Origin: an uncultured Chloroflexota bacterium | GTDB lineage: Bacteria; Chloroflexota; Anaerolineae; B4-G1; DUEL01 | Reading direction: 5' to 3' | Length of the DNA stretch: 7,723 nt | Assembly: GCA_937138275.1 (NCBI GenBank) | Contig: CAKZOY010000164.1 | Span: forward strand, 1 to 7,723 | Shown here: in pieces, positions 7,301-7,723 of the stretch | How the letters are laid out: the number at the start of each line of letters is the position of its first letter | How positions within the stretch are numbered: position 1 is the first letter of the stretch | Notes under the pieces: model-generated | What the model was told of the DNA's origin: nothing | What the model saw: the letters and a program-made list of their open reading frames with translations, nothing else | Databases searched by the model: none | Position numbers and translations under genes: made by a program

Positions 7301-7528
7301 GGCGGCGTAGGGACAGGTGCAGGAAGTGGAGAGACGGTTCCTCTCCACCGCTTTCAGGACGACGGTGTAGCGGTCCCCGGTGCCCCGGACGGAGCAGGTC
7401 GCCGATTCGCCGTCAAAACTGGTGATGGTGACCCGCCCCTCAGTGTAGTAAGCCTGTCCGCGACGGACGGTCTCCCACGAGGATATAAAGCGGTTAAGGT
7501 CTAACAGGTCACGAGTTAACAGCGGCAT
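4325..7528 (-). CDS. SWIM zinc-finger SNF2-family DNA-dependent ATPase/helicase
   Basis: This 1067-residue protein belongs to the bacterial SNF2 (HepA/RapA-like) superfamily 2 ATPases, cytoplasmic motors that translocate on double-stranded DNA and remodel protein-DNA complexes. A SWIM zinc finger lies near the N-terminus: Cys70, Cys72, Cys81, His83 (CxC-x8-CxH). A long region (about 90-605) is mostly unrecognised. Its last part (about 500-600, DWFDIEAVAVYDDQTVSLKE) resembles the SNF2-associated segment common in bacterial relatives. The motor has LRPYQKAGVDWL, Walker A DDMGLGKT (633-640, Lys639), Walker B-type DESQ (731-734), TGTP (759-762), LVYSQF, GGVGLNL (977-983), DPWWNPAVEMQAADRAHRIGQ ending at 1013, and VEEKILQLQEQKRGL. 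All motor motifs are intact. The start ATG at 7528 follows AAAAAGGG with only two bases of spacing. The stop is TAA. There is no overlap with neighbours. The specific target is unknown: transcription recycling or DNA repair are both possible for the family. Confidence 0.95.
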   Translation of the reverse strand: MPLLTRDLLDLNRFISSWETVRRGQAYYTEGRVTITSFDGESATCSVRGTGDRYTVVLKAVERNRLSTSCTCPYAAKGKTCKHIIAAILAVREHLKTVENRWDYRLQRVLEQTPKHKAGIQKAEPYVLLYGLLVGETSASLSPYIIRAAQWSQTPREPLSPEAFNQYLELNRSWRILATRVSAALDPYACLNLPPEAVQTCNLIIETYPYYYGYQYRPNFPNYLLILARQNAPVFRVTSSGHFRERLHLLDQPVTLEVSVIRSRDGLTMDIGGRMEGEVFSALKSTFRVISTQPAWALLGNYVIPVANPEVLDLVPHLSITIPLSDEAVFRERFLPRLAERLPLRGDVVEVQEIVADPVPRLYLREEEGTFRATLAFGYGDYEVEYDPKAPPVHAINEPGTWSIVRIHRQQAREKDYHQLLTDVRYGLKRAGYEFGPAAFQLRARTHPLDFLTKCIPLLAEAGFEIYGQENLKSARLKRATPVLRVSISSGIDWFDIEAVAVYDDQTVSLKEVLKAIRRGERYIKLADGTFGQIPEEWLQRYKHLFGMTEETERGVRVRDTQLALLEPLLTDAAEVQAAQDFQERRERLRTFEKIVPQPLPQGFRGELRPYQKAGVDWLHFLHEYRFGGILADDMGLGKTIQVLAFLQSLKERGEAERASLLVVPKSLLVNWQREIARFTPEMRVLEFTGAGRKKDPSIFDQYDLILITYGTMLRDVEFLRSYRFHYVILDESQAIKNPLAKTSRAARLLNADHRLVMTGTPVENTTFELWSQVAFVNPGLLGSLDYFKEAFANPIESERNEDAANFLRKLVYPFILRRTKAQVTPELPPRTERVLFTDLEPDQRKIYNRVRDYYRAELLRLIERSGMDDARMRILEGLLRLRQVCIHPALVEPTYRGESAKFELLTEILDTLLAEGHKALVYSQFVEVLKLVRKHLDERGVRYAYLDGQTRDRHGQVDLFQNDPNVPFFLLSLKAGGVGLNLTAAEYVIHLDPWWNPAVEMQAADRAHRIGQEHPVFIYKFIARDTVEEKILQLQEQKRGLVEQLISAESGFFKSLTREDVEVLFS

Positions 7529-7552
7529 AGCCCTTTTTCATCCAGTATTCCA

Positions 7553-7579
7553 AGCCTAAAGTCACACAAGGATTGTCAA
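7553..7579 (-). promoter_or_regulatory. Possible promoter of the SNF2 helicase gene
   Basis: On the minus strand a perfect TTGACA (7579-7574) is followed after 15 bases by TAGGCT (7558-7553), which keeps only the T, A and final T of a -10 box. Transcription would start near 7546, leaving an 18-base leader holding AAAAAGGG just before the ATG at 7528. The -35 is strong and the -10 weak, which could mean activator dependence. An AATACT at 7548-7543 is an alternative -10 but lies 24 bases from this -35. Confidence 0.4.
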
Positions 7580-7603
7580 CTTGGCTTTTGCAAATGTTTA
7601 TCG

Positions 7604-7609
7604 TACAAT
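7604..7609 (+). promoter_or_regulatory. Possible second plus-strand -10 (TACAAT)
   Basis: TTGGCT at 7581-7586 is followed after 17 bases by TACAAT at 7604-7609 on the plus strand, four and five of six consensus bases. It would read in the same direction as the stronger promoter at 7636-7663. The region is AT-rich, so chance matches are expected and confidence is low. Confidence 0.25.
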
Positions 7610-7635
7610 ATTCCCCATCAGGATCGGTGGTTAGA

Positions 7636-7663
7636 TTGACAATGGCAAATTTTAAGTTATAAA
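7636..7663 (+). promoter_or_regulatory. Strong plus-strand promoter reading out of the window
   Basis: A perfect TTGACA (7636-7641) is followed after 16 bases by TATAAA (7658-7663). Transcription would begin near 7670 and leave the window on the right, divergent from the helicase gene. The gene it serves is not in view; no start codon with a convincing frame appears before 7723. Its -35 (TTGACAAT, 7636-7643) is the exact mirror of the helicase -35 (ATTGTCAA on plus, 7572-7579). Confidence 0.65.
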
Positions 7664-7672
7664 ACAAAAATT

Positions 7673-7723
7673 GGCGGCTGTGCCCTTTGAAAAGGCCGCT
7701 GGCAGGGCAAAAGCCAACGGGCT
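7673..7723 (+). other. Possible structured 5' leader, cut by the window edge
   Basis: From just after the predicted plus-strand transcription start, several complements can form: GCGGC (7674-7678) with GCCGC (7695-7699), TGCCCT (7681-7686) with AGGGCA (7704-7709), CCTT (7684-7687) with AAGG (7692-7695), and AGCC (7712-7715) with GGCT (7720-7723). The first two are mutually exclusive, as in leader RNAs that switch fold. The element is truncated and I cannot assign it to a known riboswitch family. Confidence 0.25.

Larger units (their letters stand above)
7581..7717. repeat. 11-bp inverted repeat bracketing the divergent promoter region
   Basis: TTGGCTTTTGC at 7581-7591 has its exact reverse complement GCAAAAGCCAA at 7707-7717. 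On the minus strand the first copy ends one base before the helicase gene's TTGACA. On the plus strand the second copy lies about 40 bases after the predicted transcription start. The arrangement could be paired operators of a divergent regulator, or chance in a region with few other constraints. Confidence 0.45.

Noticed and set aside
7673..7723. Cyclic-di-GMP-I (GEMM) riboswitch
   Set aside because: GCAAAAGCCAACGGG loosely resembles the 3' conserved part of that class, but there are extra bases and the expected first conserved half and GNRA tetraloop arrangement are not found; the window is cut.

Overview
The window is GC-rich apart from its last ~200 bases and carries three large genes, all on the minus strand. 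In transcription order they are a SWIM/SNF2-family helicase (7528 to 4325), a membrane-anchored SurA-like/peroxiredoxin fusion that reads through one in-frame UGA (4159 to 3092), and a class A penicillin-binding protein (2986 to 236). Extracytoplasmic Thr/Pro linkers of the TPTPVPTATPT type, in both the penicillin-binding protein and the redox protein, together with G/C-tract intergenic palindromes, suggest a Chloroflexota bacterium (Anaerolineae-like). That assignment is inference from style; there is no rRNA or marker gene here.

The main discovery candidate is the middle gene. Its frame is open on both sides of a single TGA at 3419-3421. The TGA falls exactly where AhpC/TSA-type peroxiredoxins have their peroxidatic cysteine: FFQRCG-U-GPDRTQL here against the family pattern F(Y/F)RGxWCPxCRxQL. 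Three bases after the TGA an imperfect hairpin begins (3375-3415), with a perfect 7-bp apical stem, a GUG loop and 21 nt between UGA and loop. This matches the known form of bacterial SECIS elements. I therefore annotate one 355-residue selenoprotein rather than two broken ORFs. Its only cysteine lies two residues before the selenocysteine (C-G-U), so a selenenylsulfide is the obvious predicted redox couple.

Layout from left to right. 1-235: noncoding, with a degenerate direct repeat, two hairpins and a long G/C-tract palindrome with a strong G-quadruplex motif. 236-2986: penicillin-binding protein, whose 3' end is a 54-bp tandem repeat coding a Thr/Pro tail. 2987-3091: its promoter, nearly abutting the ATG. 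3092-4159: selenoprotein. 4160-4324: its promoter plus a 50-nt near-perfect palindrome after the helicase stop. 4325-7528: helicase. 7529-7723: AT-rich divergent promoter region, with a plus-strand promoter reading out of the window into an unseen gene or structured leader.

The three genes do not form an obvious pathway. Each appears to have its own promoter. Two of them act outside the membrane (cell-wall synthesis, thiol/peroxide chemistry) and the helicase acts on DNA or transcription complexes.
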